Position numbers and translations under genes: made by a program. A stretch of 64,000 nt of DNA from Sweltsa coloradensis. Lineage: Eukaryota > Arthropoda > Insecta > Plecoptera > Chloroperlidae. Position 1 is the first letter of the stretch. Each line of letters starts with the position of its first letter. Positions 1 to 10,415 of this stretch are shown here, in pieces. The notes under the pieces were generated by a model. The model was not told the origin of the DNA. It saw only the letters and a list, made by a program, of their open reading frames with translations, and did no database searches. Where the stretch lies: NCBI GenBank assembly GCA_024449915.1, contig JAMZAV010002202.1, positions 1 through 64,000 of the forward strand, in the 5' to 3' direction.

Positions 1-429
1 TTAGAAGCGAAACTGAAGGTGAGGCCTAGGCCCTAGTCTTGCGACAGCATTCTCCAGGCAGTCGTCCACTCGAATCCATGAGGAAGTTTCTCAGATCCCA
101 TGGCAAAAACTCAGTCCACAAAAATCACAAAATGGCTGCACGGGAAAAACGCCCCTTTCTGTGTAGTTCTAGACATCACTTCAATGTAGGCCTTAGCTTC
201 CAGCTCCCTACATCAACCCTGTTGATAATTCAAAAGAACACCAAGCTAAAAACGGTTCTTAACTAATATCAAGTCATAGAAATGCTAGGCCCAAACTAAC
301 AAAAGTCAGCTTACCAGTCACTGGGTAAAAATACACATCTTGAAGTTCATGCTTGAAGCAGAAAAAGCTAGAAGTCACTAGGAAAGACGTCTGGTCTACT
401 CGGAGATTCAACAGGAATGGACGAATAAA

Positions 430-735
430 ATGTCCTCCTCTTTCACGTTCCGATGAACCTCGTTGCAACCGAGAAACATCTCAGCCGACGCGAGAGAATA
501 ACGTCGGTGTCATTCCGAAAAAAAACAGCTGTCCACAAACTCGCGAATCGGCCACGAGCAGTCGAACTTAAATTGAAGTAGCAGGTCGAAAGTCGAACGT
601 CAACCGGAGTCGAAAATCGCCGTGTAAGAACAGACGTGCCAACTTCGTAACGTGAAATAAACGCGCGCGGTTCAAACATGGGGGAACAGCAATCGCACAC
701 AACTAGCACAGTGGGGTGGCGAGGAACGGCAAACA
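430..735 (-). other. CpG-rich segment, possible 5' exon/promoter
   Basis: This segment is much richer in CpG than its AT-rich surroundings. On the minus strand a good splice donor (CTG|GTAAGC, around 313) follows it, so it could hold the first exon and promoter of a gene transcribed leftwards out of the window. Open frames exist on both strands, but none begins with a convincing ATG and none resembles a known protein. I infer regulatory or 5'-UTR sequence only. It could equally be GC-rich repeat sequence. The flanks (1-429 and 736-870) hold nothing I recognise. Confidence 0.25.
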
Positions 736-870
736 AAATAAATCTGACAGGAGTTAGATTAGTGTACCAACCTATAACAATTTTGGTTGATTAAATATGC
801 TGTCACATATTTATAAAACCAGATCGTTATAATATATATGTTAAGTTTTAAATTTTCGCGGACATAAGTA

Positions 871-1566
871 ATGTAATTATTCACCATTTTTTTCTGGGTT
901 TTCGTCACACGATTAAAACGAGTAGGTAGTTCTCAACTTACCCCACCTCGCCCGACGTTTCGAGAGAATAACATCTCCCATTAACCAGGGTCACCACCAT
1001 GACGCGTTGTTCCCCGTTCGGCAATCCCTGTACGACTGACTGGTGTCACGTCTCTGCATATGTTGGGGCGCGCATCCGCGTGTTGTCATCCTCCCAGTGG
1101 CGGGAATCGAAGCCTGACGCGTTTGAGCCCTAGTCATGCTTCTTGTCATAGGGCCTCGAATCTCGCTGGGCATGTTGTCCTCACATGTCTTCTTTTCAAT
1201 TACGTTTTTTCACAATTGTTCTTAAATACTGCTATTTTTTTCCTGAGCCGTCTTGATGCACGGGGGGAGGTTTGAAGTTGGAGTTATGTTTATGTAGCAT
1301 TTGGTAGCCATGTGGCTGGTAGCCGTGACCTTTCATCCCGTTTGTTTAAATTATGTGGTCTTTTTTCTATTTCAATAGCTTCTCTTACTATTCTAAGTGG
1401 GTAGTTTTGTATTGTGGCCAAAGTTCTAGAACCCTCGAAATCAATTTTGTGCCCGGTTAATGGGAGATGTTATTCTCTCGAAACGTCGGGTGAGGTGGGG
1501 TAAGTTGAGACTACCTACTCTTTTTATCGTGTGACAAAACCCAGAAAAAATGGTGAATAATTACAT
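871..1566 (-). mobile_element. Penelope-like element fragment with inverted end repeats
   Basis: About 115 bp at 871-987 recurs inverted at 1459-1566. Both arms contain the CGAAACGTCGGG-type motif next to a short hairpin (GAGA..TCTC). Penelope-like elements commonly carry LTR-like repeats (pLTRs), sometimes inverted, with hammerhead ribozyme motifs. Between the arms, on the minus strand, is a Penelope GIY-YIG C-terminus (separate entry) and a GC-rich 3' part (990-1180). No reverse transcriptase is present, so this is a short derivative. Both arms abut (TA)n runs. Confidence 0.6.
1294..1455 (-). pseudogene. Penelope-like element ORF C-terminus (GIY-YIG domain end)
   Basis: Translated on the minus strand from 1455, the sequence reads GHKIDF, then LATIQNYPLRIVREAIEI, then HNLNKRDE..LPATW. 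This is the pattern of the last part of the GIY-YIG endonuclease domain of Penelope-like retroelements: a histidine-Ile/Asp start, R-x-x-x-EA-x-EI, N-L-N, basic-D, and a final LP..W. About 54 codons are open. The upstream part of the domain and the whole reverse transcriptase are absent. The reading begins abruptly at the inverted terminal motif, so this is a dead fragment. The family call rests on motif recognition, not on a search. Confidence 0.7.
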
Positions 1567-1749
1567 ATATATATATTATATATAAATATGTTTTTTACGC
1601 CACCTGAAGCTCCACCTACCAAACGCCTGTTAAGGTCAACGCAAAGATCTTAAATGTAATGCTGAGCAGGTTGCAGTGACTTGTTTTGTCTTTTATATTA
1701 TTTGTTATTGTCTTGTTTGTTTACTCAATGTTTTTTAATTTGTATGTCG

Positions 1750-1790
1750 TTACCTTGAGAATGAGCAGGGAGAACTGTTCGAAAAGTTGG
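1750..1790 (+). other. Hammerhead-like motif of a Penelope pLTR
   Basis: The segment reads TTGAGAATGAGCAGGGAG followed by AACTGTTCGAAAAGTTGG. It has the arrangement CUGANGA-like / GC hairpin (AGCAG..CUGUU) / CGAAA seen in type I hammerhead ribozymes of Penelope-like elements. The core is degenerate (UUGAGAA for CUGANGA), so activity is unlikely. Similar motifs lie at 1476-1496, 1963-2015 (minus), 6546-6590 and, split by a transposon, 6930-6955 with 7603-7625 (minus). The remainder of 1567-1908 is AT-rich with a (TA)n run at 1843-1871. Confidence 0.4.
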
Positions 1791-1837
1791 TATTAAAACT
1801 TATTTAACTCGGAAACTCGAAAGAATTTCATTATGTC

Positions 1838-1871
<34 letters not shown>

Positions 1872-1908
1872 TTGTGACTGTCTTAAGCTTTCGTGATCCA
1901 TGGTTAAT

Positions 1909-2056
1909 GTTTTAAGTATCTTTACGGTAAATAATCACGCACAGTATTATAGAAAAATAACTTTTAATCCCAACGTTTCAGAAAAAACTATGTTTCCATT
2001 TTCAAGGAAGGGTAAAACAAAAATTTAATAAAACAACAACAGCATTATAAAAATAA
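1909..2056. repeat. Inverted repeat arm (pairs with 6505-6649)
   Basis: About 148 bp beginning GTTTTAAGTATCTTTACGG recurs as its reverse complement at 6505-6649, with matching (TA)n runs just outside each arm. It contains the CCAACGTTTCAG motif typical of the Penelope pLTR debris nearby. The arms may bound one 4.7-kb element or be two independent pLTR remnants. No transposase or reverse transcriptase frame lies between them. Confidence 0.6.
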
Positions 2057-2230
2057 ACAAATAGAAACAAAAAACACACTACCTTGCAAACATAGAAAAT
2101 TACAAAGATTGCAGTGAACCTAAAATCAAATGCAAATGCAACCAAGTGATTTGATTTTAGGTTCACTGCAATTGGATCTTTGTAATTTCTATGTTTGCAA
2201 GGTAGTGTGTTTTTTGTTTCTATTTGTTTA
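2054..2230. repeat. Imperfect hairpin, arms about 75 bp
   Basis: The sequence from AAACAAATAGAAAC to CCTAAAATCAAA is repeated inverted after a loop of roughly 19 bases (TGCAAATGCAACCAAGTGA), ending GTTTCTATTTGTTT. A few small indels separate the arms. It directly follows the 1909-2056 arm and is probably part of the same element. Confidence 0.75.
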
Positions 2231-5200
2231 TCTATATAGGCCCTAACTATACTCTGCTAACTCTCGGACTGGCGGCGGAAACCGAGTTTTGCCACGCGAG
2301 ACGTTTTCGCCGCCGAGGAGCGGGATAAACAAACACATTCTTTTTGGACGCTCCTCCACGAGAAAGGAGCGTATTTTTCGAAAAAACATACCAGCGACCA
2401 GAAAAAAATTTGCTTCCGGGAAAAAAATCAAAAATCACGAAAAACACCGTTTTTGTGCATTTTTGTACTCACAGTTGCCGCGCCCAAAGTATGCTTCGCG
2501 CCCAAACGTCGACGGTACCGACGTGTTCGAAATAACTACTGGTACAAGTACCGTGAAGAGTTCCGGACCAACTCCCATACTTTGGCCGGGACGACAAAAA
2601 ACATTTCAAATTTTGAAGCAAGAAAATTTTAGAAAAACGGATATATTACTTGGAGCATTTCCAAAAAGTCGTTTGTTGTTTGAACGTGTACACAATAGAA
2701 TAAACCTCCGGTCAATTGGAGCACATTTTTGAAAAAAAAATTCATTCTCTTTTTATGGGACATTGTTTGGGATTTTCCGGTTCCAAATTTTTGGAAATTT
2801 TTGGGCTTACGGTAGAGCAACAAAGATTGACAATTAAAAAAGCCAATGAATTAAATAACAAGTTTTAAAAAAAATTGAAAACAATTTCTTTTTCAAAAGG
2901 AGAGAGAAAAAATCAAAAAGTTGGAAAATTTTGAAAATTTTACAGTGTAATTTAAAAAAATTAAAAAATCGCCTTCCCTTGGGTTGATTTCCGCTAACCA
3001 AGGCACATTAATGTAGAGGAATGATGAAGGTATTTTAATAAAATTAGTTGAGAACCTTGGTTCGAACCCCGGATCAGTAGATGCCTTCGAATACGATTCT
3101 GGACACTTTTTACTGTTTGATTTTCCTTTTTAAAATCGTAAAAGTATGGTACACATTTTTCTAAAATTAACGGTGGTTATCCGACCTAGATTGGACCTTT
3201 GCATAATCGTGATACCAAAACATGACCCATTTTGAGATTGTATACACGTTATGGACGACCAAAATAGTCGTGCCGTGTCCGTTTTGGCTTCAAAAAATCA
3301 TATTTTTGTTTTCTCACGGTTGCCGCGCCCAAAGTGTTTGTTGGTGCAAGGGGGACAATCCCAAAGTTTTTTGTTCATTTTTGCAACACTTTTAAGTTAG
3401 GCAAAACACTGATACAAGACGTATCGATGGTGGCATTGAAAGGTTCCATTTCCATTCTTAGGAATCACCTTTATGGCCTAAACATGTAATTTTTAATTGT
3501 ATTATTATGACTAATTTCTTGAATTTGTATTTAAATTTTAAACCTTTTTTAATTGTTATTAATCAATGAATGTTATTTTAATTCTGTGGTCCTTGTGGCA
3601 ATTGTATTTGTACAACAGAGTTTTGTTTTGTTAAAAAAATAAAAGTTATCTCTCTTGCATCCGAACACCGACGACACCGGCGCGTTCGAAATCTTTCAGG
3701 GTACAGGCACCGTCAAGGGTTTTAGGACCGTTTTATTACTTTGGCCGGGGCAACGATGAACATTTTGAAATGCGCGTAATTTCGAAAAAAAGTTAAATTT
3801 GCTGTTTAAATAAATAACGTTTAAAAAATCCTGAATTTTCAAATTCAATTACGGCGTGTGAGAAGTTCCCGTGCGAAGTTAACGCGGGGGGGCCAGACGG
3901 CAAAAATGTGTACCGTTTCCTTTTTTTCGGACATTGTTTGGATTTTCCATTTTCCATTTTTTTTTAAATTTTGTGATGCGCGGTAGAGCCCCGAGGTTTG
4001 ACAATTCCGAAAGCCAATGAAATAGCAAACGGGTTAAAAACCAAAATTGCCCCGATATTTCTTTCCTATTGCGAGGGAAAAAATTGCAAAGTTGGGAAAA
4101 TTTTTTAACATTTTGCAGTGCAACTTTAAAAGTTTAAAATTTTGGTTTTCTCGGTTTCGATTTGGAACGACAAAGGCTCGTTAATGTAGCGGAAGAATAA
4201 AGGAATGTAAATAAAATTGGTTTTGAGAACCTGTGTTTGAACCCGGGTTAGGTGGAAGCCTTCGAGTTCGGTCCGGGACACTTTTTTGATAGTTAAATTT
4301 TGCATTCAAGGTCACAAAAGCACGGTAAAATATTTTTGTAAATTTCAAGAATTGTAAAAACCACTGTATCCGATCTTTACGAAAATTGTCATACCAAAAC
4401 ATCACGTATTTGGCTACGTTTGAAGGGTAGACAGCGAGGGGAGACAAGATTGCAATGCGTGTCCGGTTTTGCATAGAAAAATCAACATTCTTTTAACATG
4501 CTTTTTTTGAATGACCTAAAACGGGCCTATTTCGACTTTTATGGGCCCTACCATGTTGGTCTCATTAATTTCTAACAAGATCAAACTTTCTAAAAAAAAT
4601 TACTTTGACTCCTATTTCGAATGTCCTGAGCGCCAAAACGGCACTCAAACGTGGTTTGTAAAACCAAGGCCGATAAAAAAAACGTCATTTTTCGTATGCA
4701 TGCAAATTAAAACGTCATTTAACGGATATGCCTTCAACGATTCGATTTCCTTTGTTGACTTATAAAATACGTCTAAGGTTTGGCGATTACGCCCAACAAC
4801 ATCTCAACCATTCGTTTCCAGATCCTGGGCGCAAAAAACGCACATTAAAATTTTGAATACTCTCGTCAGTGAATTTTTTACGCTAATTTATACTGATCAC
4901 AACATATTAATAAAGTGCGTTCGTAAGCTTGAAGAGGCTCCCTACAGTAGATACAAACACTTAGGCCTACATTATAAGAAATCTATTTTTAGCTATGAAG
5001 TGATGTAATAAGTCAGGCATTGAGTCTGGTTGAAGTTGGGGGGGTCTGATTGGGAAACTATTTTTTAAATCCAGTAACGAATGTCCATATAAAACTCCAG
5101 CATATGCACATGCACATCGATAACATCATGACATAGAAGCGTTTAGACAGCCTTAGTGCAATCGAGACAGCATAGACTTCCACCAATAGTGGGGTTTAGC

Positions 5201-5300
5201 CCGCCTAGGTGCAACCAAAGTATCGAGACGACAATTTAATACTTCCACTAATAGAAATAAATGTTTCATACTAGCGACTTCCTTTACGGTTGGGCAGTGG
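2231..5300. repeat. Old diverged tandem duplication, no gene
   Basis: Two strongly diverged copies of a unit are visible. GCCGCGCCCAAAGTATG..GGTACCGACGTGTTCG..ACTTTGGCCGGG near 2476-2600 is echoed near 3315 and 3660-3750. The stretch 2829-3105 (GACAATTaaAAAGCCAATGAA .. TTCGAACCCCGG .. GGACAC) is echoed at 3997-4282. Each copy carries a GGTTCGAACCCCGG-like string resembling a pol III B box. The frames here, including an open stretch at 2289-2732, resemble nothing I know and look incidental. From 4300 to 5300 I see only AT-rich sequence. Confidence 0.45.
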
Positions 5301-5307
5301 CGGGCTT

Positions 5308-5551
5308 TGGGGGGGGGGGGGGGGGGGCAAGTCAAGTCAACGAACACGACGAGGGAATCGAGAGGACAAAGTGGCGAGGAGTGATGGGGGGGGGGGAAGT
5401 CGAGTTTTATAAAGAATAACCTTAATTATTCAGTGAAATTTATTAACTTTTTCCAGTACGAATCCGAATTTCGTGGACTGTTTTGTGTTTTGACTAGATG
5501 CCTCTGACACTGTTTTTTGTGTGTGTGGGGGGGGGGGGGGGGGGGGGGGGT
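5308..5551. repeat. Poly(G) runs
   Basis: Runs of about 20 G at 5309-5328, 9 G near 5388, and about 22 G at 5527-5550 lie within 250 bp. Apparent proline-rich frames on the minus strand are artefacts of these runs. They could form G-quadruplexes on the plus strand. No gene is seen here. Confidence 0.8.
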
Positions 5552-5639
5552 GTTTTGGAAATATAAATTAAGACATTTCATTGATATCTTCAAGCAATTT
5601 AATTTTTGAGGCGATTCCAATGGCGCCAGTGGGCTGCAT

Positions 5640-6500
5640 CAGAGGTTACGGCCCTAACACTAATTTAGTTTCGTTTCTTTTTAAGTGGTTGGTCATTTTT
5701 GGAAAATCCAATAAAACATTGATTCTTTTATAGCTTGGGCAATTTTCGTCCGATCGGGTTCATCTCGGGCTCTATAGAATTTCATTGGTCAAGCGAAGCA
5801 GTGGTTTATTAGAGGGGTAATTTTTAAAGTCAAAACAGTGCTCAGGGCATTGCGTCACCCTTTTTGGGGCATTTTCAAAATTTTTAATTTTAATTTTTCC
5901 TTCCGATTACGTCAGGGGGCCGCATTCCCCGAAACACCTTCATTTCAACGTTGCCAAAAACTTTTTTGAATGTCTCAAAATAGTAGTTGGTCATTTTGTG
6001 GATAAACGTTTTCTTTTGTATTATATCTTCCACAATTACAGTACGATCAGGTACATCTCGAGCTCTACGGTACCGGACGGACGAGGGGCATATTTTGATA
6101 ACCCGGACAAGTGTCACGGAAAAACTTTTGTCCAGGATTAATGAAAAATGTGCAGTATGTCTGGTCCTGTCCATCTTGGGCTTTGCGGATCTGCGCGGAC
6201 GAGGCGAAGATTTAGACTTACCGTAAAATATTTTGTCTCGGAATTGTCCCAGGAAAACATTTCTCCCACATTTTACACAAAAGGCGTAAAAATTATCAAT
6301 TTCGAAAATCATTTTGCACCGTACTTAGAGGCGGCGGACAGCGTCCGGCGGCGTACTGAAAGTGTCCCGGAAAACAAATTTGTCACAGGTCTTCGGATAA
6401 ACGACAAACGTCACCCGAAAACTATCGTATCGCGGCCGTACGTGGACCGATTCGCGATTTTGTCGCGTCAACGAGGTTTTCCAACTACGAGTTTTTTTTA
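5640..6500. repeat. Degenerate repeat region, no gene
   Basis: GATCGGGTTCATCTCGGGC near 5753 is echoed by GATCAGGTACATCTCGAGC near 6046. Several CCCGGAAAACA..TTTGTC-like strings recur between 6110 and 6390, which suggests an old duplicated element. Frames on both strands (5890-6531) are open but have no recognisable motif and overlap on opposite strands. Confidence 0.3.
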
Positions 6501-6504
6501 TTTT

Positions 6505-6643
6505 TTTATAATGCTGTTGTTGTTTTATTGAATTTTTATTTTACCCTTCCCTTGAAAATGCAAACATAGTTTTTCTGAAACGTTGGGATTAAAAGTTTTT
6601 TTGTATAATACTGTGCGTGATTATTTACCGTAAAGATACTTAA

Positions 6644-6649
<6 letters not shown>
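6505..6649. repeat. Inverted repeat arm (pairs with 1909-2056)
   Basis: This is the reverse-complement partner of 1909-2056, ending GTAAAGATACTTAAAAC before a (TA)n run. It contains TTGAAAATGCAAACATAG..CTGAAACGTTGGG, a hammerhead-like arrangement on the plus strand. Confidence 0.6.
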
Positions 6650-6676
<27 letters not shown>

Positions 6677-6680
<4 letters not shown>

Positions 6681-6797
6681 GAACTAGGTTTTTCGGTTAT
6701 AATGCCACGTTTATTCACATTAGGCCAACGTTTCGATGTGTGTGTATTCTAATGTGAATAAACGTGGCATTATAACCGAAAAACCTAGTTCATTAAT
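6677..6797. repeat. Palindrome with 50-bp arms
   Basis: ATTAATGAACTAGG..CATTAG at 6674-6723 is repeated inverted as CTAATGTGAATAAACG..TTCATTAAT at 6750-6797. The central spacer contains CCAACGTTTCGATGTGTG. The CCAACGTTTCG core again matches the Penelope pLTR debris. (TA)n runs lie on both sides. Confidence 0.7.
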
Positions 6798-6849
6798 TCA
6801 TATCGGCCACGAAAATATCCAAAAACATATATATATATATATATATATT

Positions 6850-7660
6850 ATGTTATATCGCAGACTTTCACGGATTGAATATGCAGACATTGTATTTTCG
6901 GGTAGTCCGTGTGGTTTTATTATTAGTTCCAACGTTTCGGGCAGTTCTCCCTGCCCAGTGTTGGGGAAAGAACTTTTAAAAAGAACGCGTTCTCGTGAAC
7001 GCGTTCTTTTTTTGTGAACTTTTCAGTGAACTTACTCTTTTTTAAAATGAATGAACTTAAACTTTTAAAAGTTCTTTCCGATAACGAACTTTTCAGTTGT
7101 AGAAAGTTCATTTAAAAGTTCTTTCCGTGTTTCGAGCAGCCGTCGACTCGCCGCCGTCGACGCTTAAAAACAATAACAAATCGTATCGTTGTTCCATCGT
7201 AGGCCTACGTTGACGCACGTTCAGCTGTTTTTGACAAGGTCACGCACGATTCACGAAGTTTAAACGATGCACACATAATTTTACAAGCTGATCGACGAGA
7301 ATCTAGTACAAATCATCAACACGATCAAAGACAGCTCAACACTGTCGTAAGACTCAAACTCGCGAGTAGTTTGGTACTTGAACACCCTTAATGTTTTCCC
7401 TCGTGTTTTTCTTCATTTTATGCCAGCCTTTAATAAAATAGTGATTTTTTTTACAAAAAGAACTTAGTTCATATTTAAGACGAACTTGAACTTTTCAAAA
7501 TTTAAGGTTTTAAAAGAACTTGAACTTTTTAAAAGTTCATTATTTGAGCTGTGAACTGAACTTTTTAAAAGTTAATTTAAAAAAAGAACTGACCCAACAC
7601 TGTCCCTGCCCATCTTCAAGGAAATTTAAAACATAAAACAATATCAAAAACAAACAAAAC
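6850..7660 (-). mobile_element. Penelope-like pLTR piece split by a hAT element
   Basis: Read on the minus strand, 7625-7603 then 6955-6850 (skipping the insert 6956-7602) gives CTTGAAGATGGGCAGGGA followed by GAACTGCCCGAAACGTTGG. The GGGCAG/CTGCCC stem closes a hairpin between a CUGANGA-like and a GAAAC box, the layout of a hammerhead core. The hAT element landed inside the stem loop. The rest is AT-rich with no coding capacity. Confidence 0.5.
6956..7602. mobile_element. hAT-type MITE, TSD TCCCTGCC
   Basis: A 647-bp element begins CAGTGTTGGGGAAAGAAC and ends ACCCAACACTG, giving terminal inverted repeats. It is flanked on both sides by the exact 8-bp duplication TCCCTGCC (6948-6955 and 7603-7610). 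8-bp target duplications with CAGTG/YARNG ends are diagnostic of the hAT superfamily. The interior is dominated by AAGAACTTTTAAAAG-like short repeats near both ends, and there is no transposase, so the element is non-autonomous. It is a longer relative of the copies at 38521 and 56347. Confidence 0.92.
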
Positions 7661-8200
7661 CTTACTTCATAACATACACTGCAACTGGATACATAGACAA
7701 AACTAAATAGCTTAGAAAACATAGATACTAATGACAACATATTATAAACATCCAGATATTTTAAAAAACTGTGAAGACATCACCCTATTACTTTTTAGAT
7801 GACCTCAGCGTACGAGTAGATGGCTCAAGGGGTTCTTGTTGAGTTTAATTTATGTAAGGCCTTAGCCTGCTCTATATAACCTTGCTCAATATTCATACGC
7901 CTACCATATTAATTAATTAATACTCTTTATATTAATTTATTAATTTATGATACTATTATTATTACCTATTTATAATAATATTAATATTTTATTTTAACTA
8001 ATTGATTAATACTCTGTTACATTTACCTAATCATAAGGATATTTCTATATTGTATATATACATATATTTATCAACTCATCTTAAGTACTTAGCATTAGCT
8101 TAGTTTTTAGTACCAAAACATGACGATGCCTATATTTGTATCTTGTACGAATCGACTGGCAAATAAAACTTTACTTTACTTTACTTTTCTTCCTCTTGTC
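7661..8200. repeat. AT-rich intergenic sequence with LINE-like tail
   Basis: No gene is seen. Near 8160-8190 GGCAAATAAAACTTTACTTTACTTTACTTTT looks like a polyadenylation signal followed by a short (CTTTA)n tail, typical of the 3' end of a LINE or SINE on the plus strand. Its upstream body is not recognisable. An open minus-strand stretch at 8171-8371 is unidentified, and 8372-9008 holds nothing I can name. Confidence 0.3.
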
Positions 8201-9008
8201 AACTCTTGTTGTCGGAGGTGGACGGCCTAAAAACATGTCCACAGGGAGAGCTTTTGGTTGAATATGACAGCCTTGCAAAACATGTTTCCATGTGGCTGGA
8301 AGTCTTTTAGCATCGTCCCGTGTGTGCTCCTTGTCAAAAGCATGTTGGAAAAGAGCTGAGGTGGTTTCCATACGTCTAACTGCAACTCTATGTTCGTCGA
8401 TGCGGATATATATATACTATATATATTATTTATTATCGTAATATCTCAGACGTAAAGCTGTTCTGTAAACACTAACATGCCGATTAGTACTATTAAAAAT
8501 CACGAAAGAGGAACAGCAGTTGTATTTGCTTTATATCTTGTCACATAGTCAAGGTTACGATGCGTTGGCGCGGGGCGAGGGGGGGGGTGCTAAAGCGGGA
8601 ATGCAGGCGCTCAGATAATTGTAACAAGATAAGGAAAGGCCAGCCTTTGCAGTACTACACTCCTCTAAAAAAACGCGCAGATTTGTACAAAAATAGCTTT
8701 GATGTTGGAACATTTTTCTCGGGGGCAAGTCCTCCGAACCTCCCTTTTTTCCCTTTGGATTTACAAGTGCACTGTATAGTCTAAATAATTCATTGCATTT
8801 TTCACCTCACCTGCTCTAAAAGTTTCATTATTATATTAGGCCTATTGTTTTTACATATTTGAAAAAACTTTTTTCTTAGGCAGTCGTAACTGACGGACTG
8901 ACTTTCCGTCCGCCGTCGCACATGCCAAGCAAATCAGGCCCACCTTTGGATTATTTTTTACGACATCACAGTGCACCGACGCGGACGGTGTTGACAATGG
9001 CCATAACA

Positions 9009-9947
9009 CTAGGAAGCTTCGCAAACGCTTTTTCACACGCGTTGTTGGATGAGCGTAATTGGTGCATTGAGCTGCCATGTGTTATGCAGATTTTCAGTTG
9101 TTCTGTAAAAAAATCATTACTTCGTCGAAGATTTATTTTTGAACGCAAAAATCGTAATTAAAAAAAATGAAAAAAAATCGTAAAATTGTGATTTTCATGA
9201 AAATAATTTTTCAATTGCGCTAAAAAAACGTGGCAGCTTAGTTCAGAGATTTTGATGGCATCCAGAAAATTTCATCACAATTGGAGTATCGGTTTAGCCG
9301 GAATCGTGTTAACACACAAAAATACAAACAGAAACACAAAATAAAAACAAAAAAAATCGCTAGGCCTAAATTGCGATTTTCATGAGAAATACTTTTTCGA
9401 TTGTGCTCAAGAACGTGGCAGTTCTAAGTTCAGAGATTTTAAAGGTCTCCAGAAAATTTCATCGCAATTGGAGTATCGGTTTAGCCGGAATCGTGTTAAC
9501 AAACACACAAAAATACAAACAGATGCAGAAAAGAAAAACGAAAAAAATCGTAAAATTGCGATTTTCATCAGAAATAATTTTTCGATCGATTTTTTGAACT
9601 GTACAGTTCTAAGGTCAGAGATTTCAAACGTCTCCAGAAAATTTCATTGCAATAGAAGTATTGGTTTAGCCGAAATCGTGTTAACAAACACACAAAAATA
9701 CAAACAGAAACAAAAAAGAAAAACAAACAAAATCATAAAATTGCAATTTTCATGAGAAATAATTTTTCGTTCGATTTTTCGAACCGTGCAGTTCTAAGTT
9801 CAGAGATTTCAAACGTCTCCAGAAAATTTCATCTCAATTGGAGTATCTGTTTAGCCGGAATCGTGTTAACAAACACAAAAATACAAAAAAAAAGTCCGGA
9901 TTTTTTTCTCCAGTGTAGTAGAATGGAATCTTCGCTACGCTCATCCA
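9009..9947 (-). mobile_element. Helentron-like non-autonomous element, copy 1
   Basis: Read on the minus strand it starts TGGATGAGCGTAGCGAAG at 9947, preceded by T, and ends CTTCCTAG at 9009, followed by T. An inverted copy of the start (ACGCTCATCCAA) sits not at the other end but about 35 bases inside it, before a small hairpin (AACGC..GCGTT). Asymmetric terminal inverted repeats, a 3' subterminal hairpin, internal tandem repeats and T/T flanks are the described signature of Helentron-derived (DINE/HINE-like) elements. Five copies in this window share both ends. No Rep/helicase gene is present. Confidence 0.5.
9165..9890. repeat. Tandem array, about four 187-bp units
   Basis: The string TTTAGCCGGAATCGTGTTAA recurs at about 9293, 9480, 9666 and 9852, a period of about 187 bp. 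Each unit also carries AAATTGCGATTTTCATGAGAA and GTCTCCAGAAAATTTCAT. The array makes several overlapping open frames that are not genes. The other family members in the window hold only one such unit. Confidence 0.85.
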
Positions 9948-10029
9948 ATAACATAATATAACGCCCTTCACACGGTGCATTTCATTTTGTTATAATTCTA
10001 TGATCGTTGGTATGCTGATGCACATTGCT

Positions 10030-10415
10030 AGTGATACTGATTTTATATACTGATACTGAACGTTTTACCGATTTCCGATTCAGCCGGTAACACGGGCTAT
10101 CGGTTAACTGGTTTAAACCGACAATTGGTATACCTAACCTGTTAACACCGAAACCCGACATGCTAGAATAACCGGTCATACCAAAAATCGGTACACCGGT
10201 TCATACCAAAACTCAATTTACCGGTTTGTACCGAAAACTGGTATGAAACAAATAAACCGGTTAACACCAAAAACCGGTATGAAACTGGTTCACTGTGAAC
10301 CGATATACCTGTTAAACCCTTTTAATACCGAAAAACCGGTATATCGGTTATTTAGCAACTTGTATACCGGTTTGTAGGAACATACAAAATAACCGGTATA
10401 CCGAATTACCGAAAA
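10030..10415. repeat. CCGGTT-rich degenerate array
   Basis: About 390 bp is built of ACCGGT/AACCGG motifs spaced roughly 15-25 bases apart (ACCGGTTCATACCAAAA and variants). A smaller cluster of the same motif lies at 47315-47360. No coding potential is seen. From 10416 to 11213 I see no gene, only AAGGAAC/GTTCCTT strings like those inside the hAT MITEs (10600-10960). Confidence 0.6.

Noticed and set aside
1909..6649. A single 4.7-kb DNA transposon with 148-bp inverted ends
   Set aside because: The arms contain Penelope pLTR motifs and no transposase lies between; two separate remnants are equally likely.
8171..8371. Minus-strand frame with plausible residue composition
   Set aside because: No recognisable motif, no splice context, and it starts in a repeat tail; kept only as an unknown stretch.
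9382..9961. Set of similar small plus-strand proteins in a row
   Set aside because: They are successive 187-bp tandem units read in phase, not a gene family.
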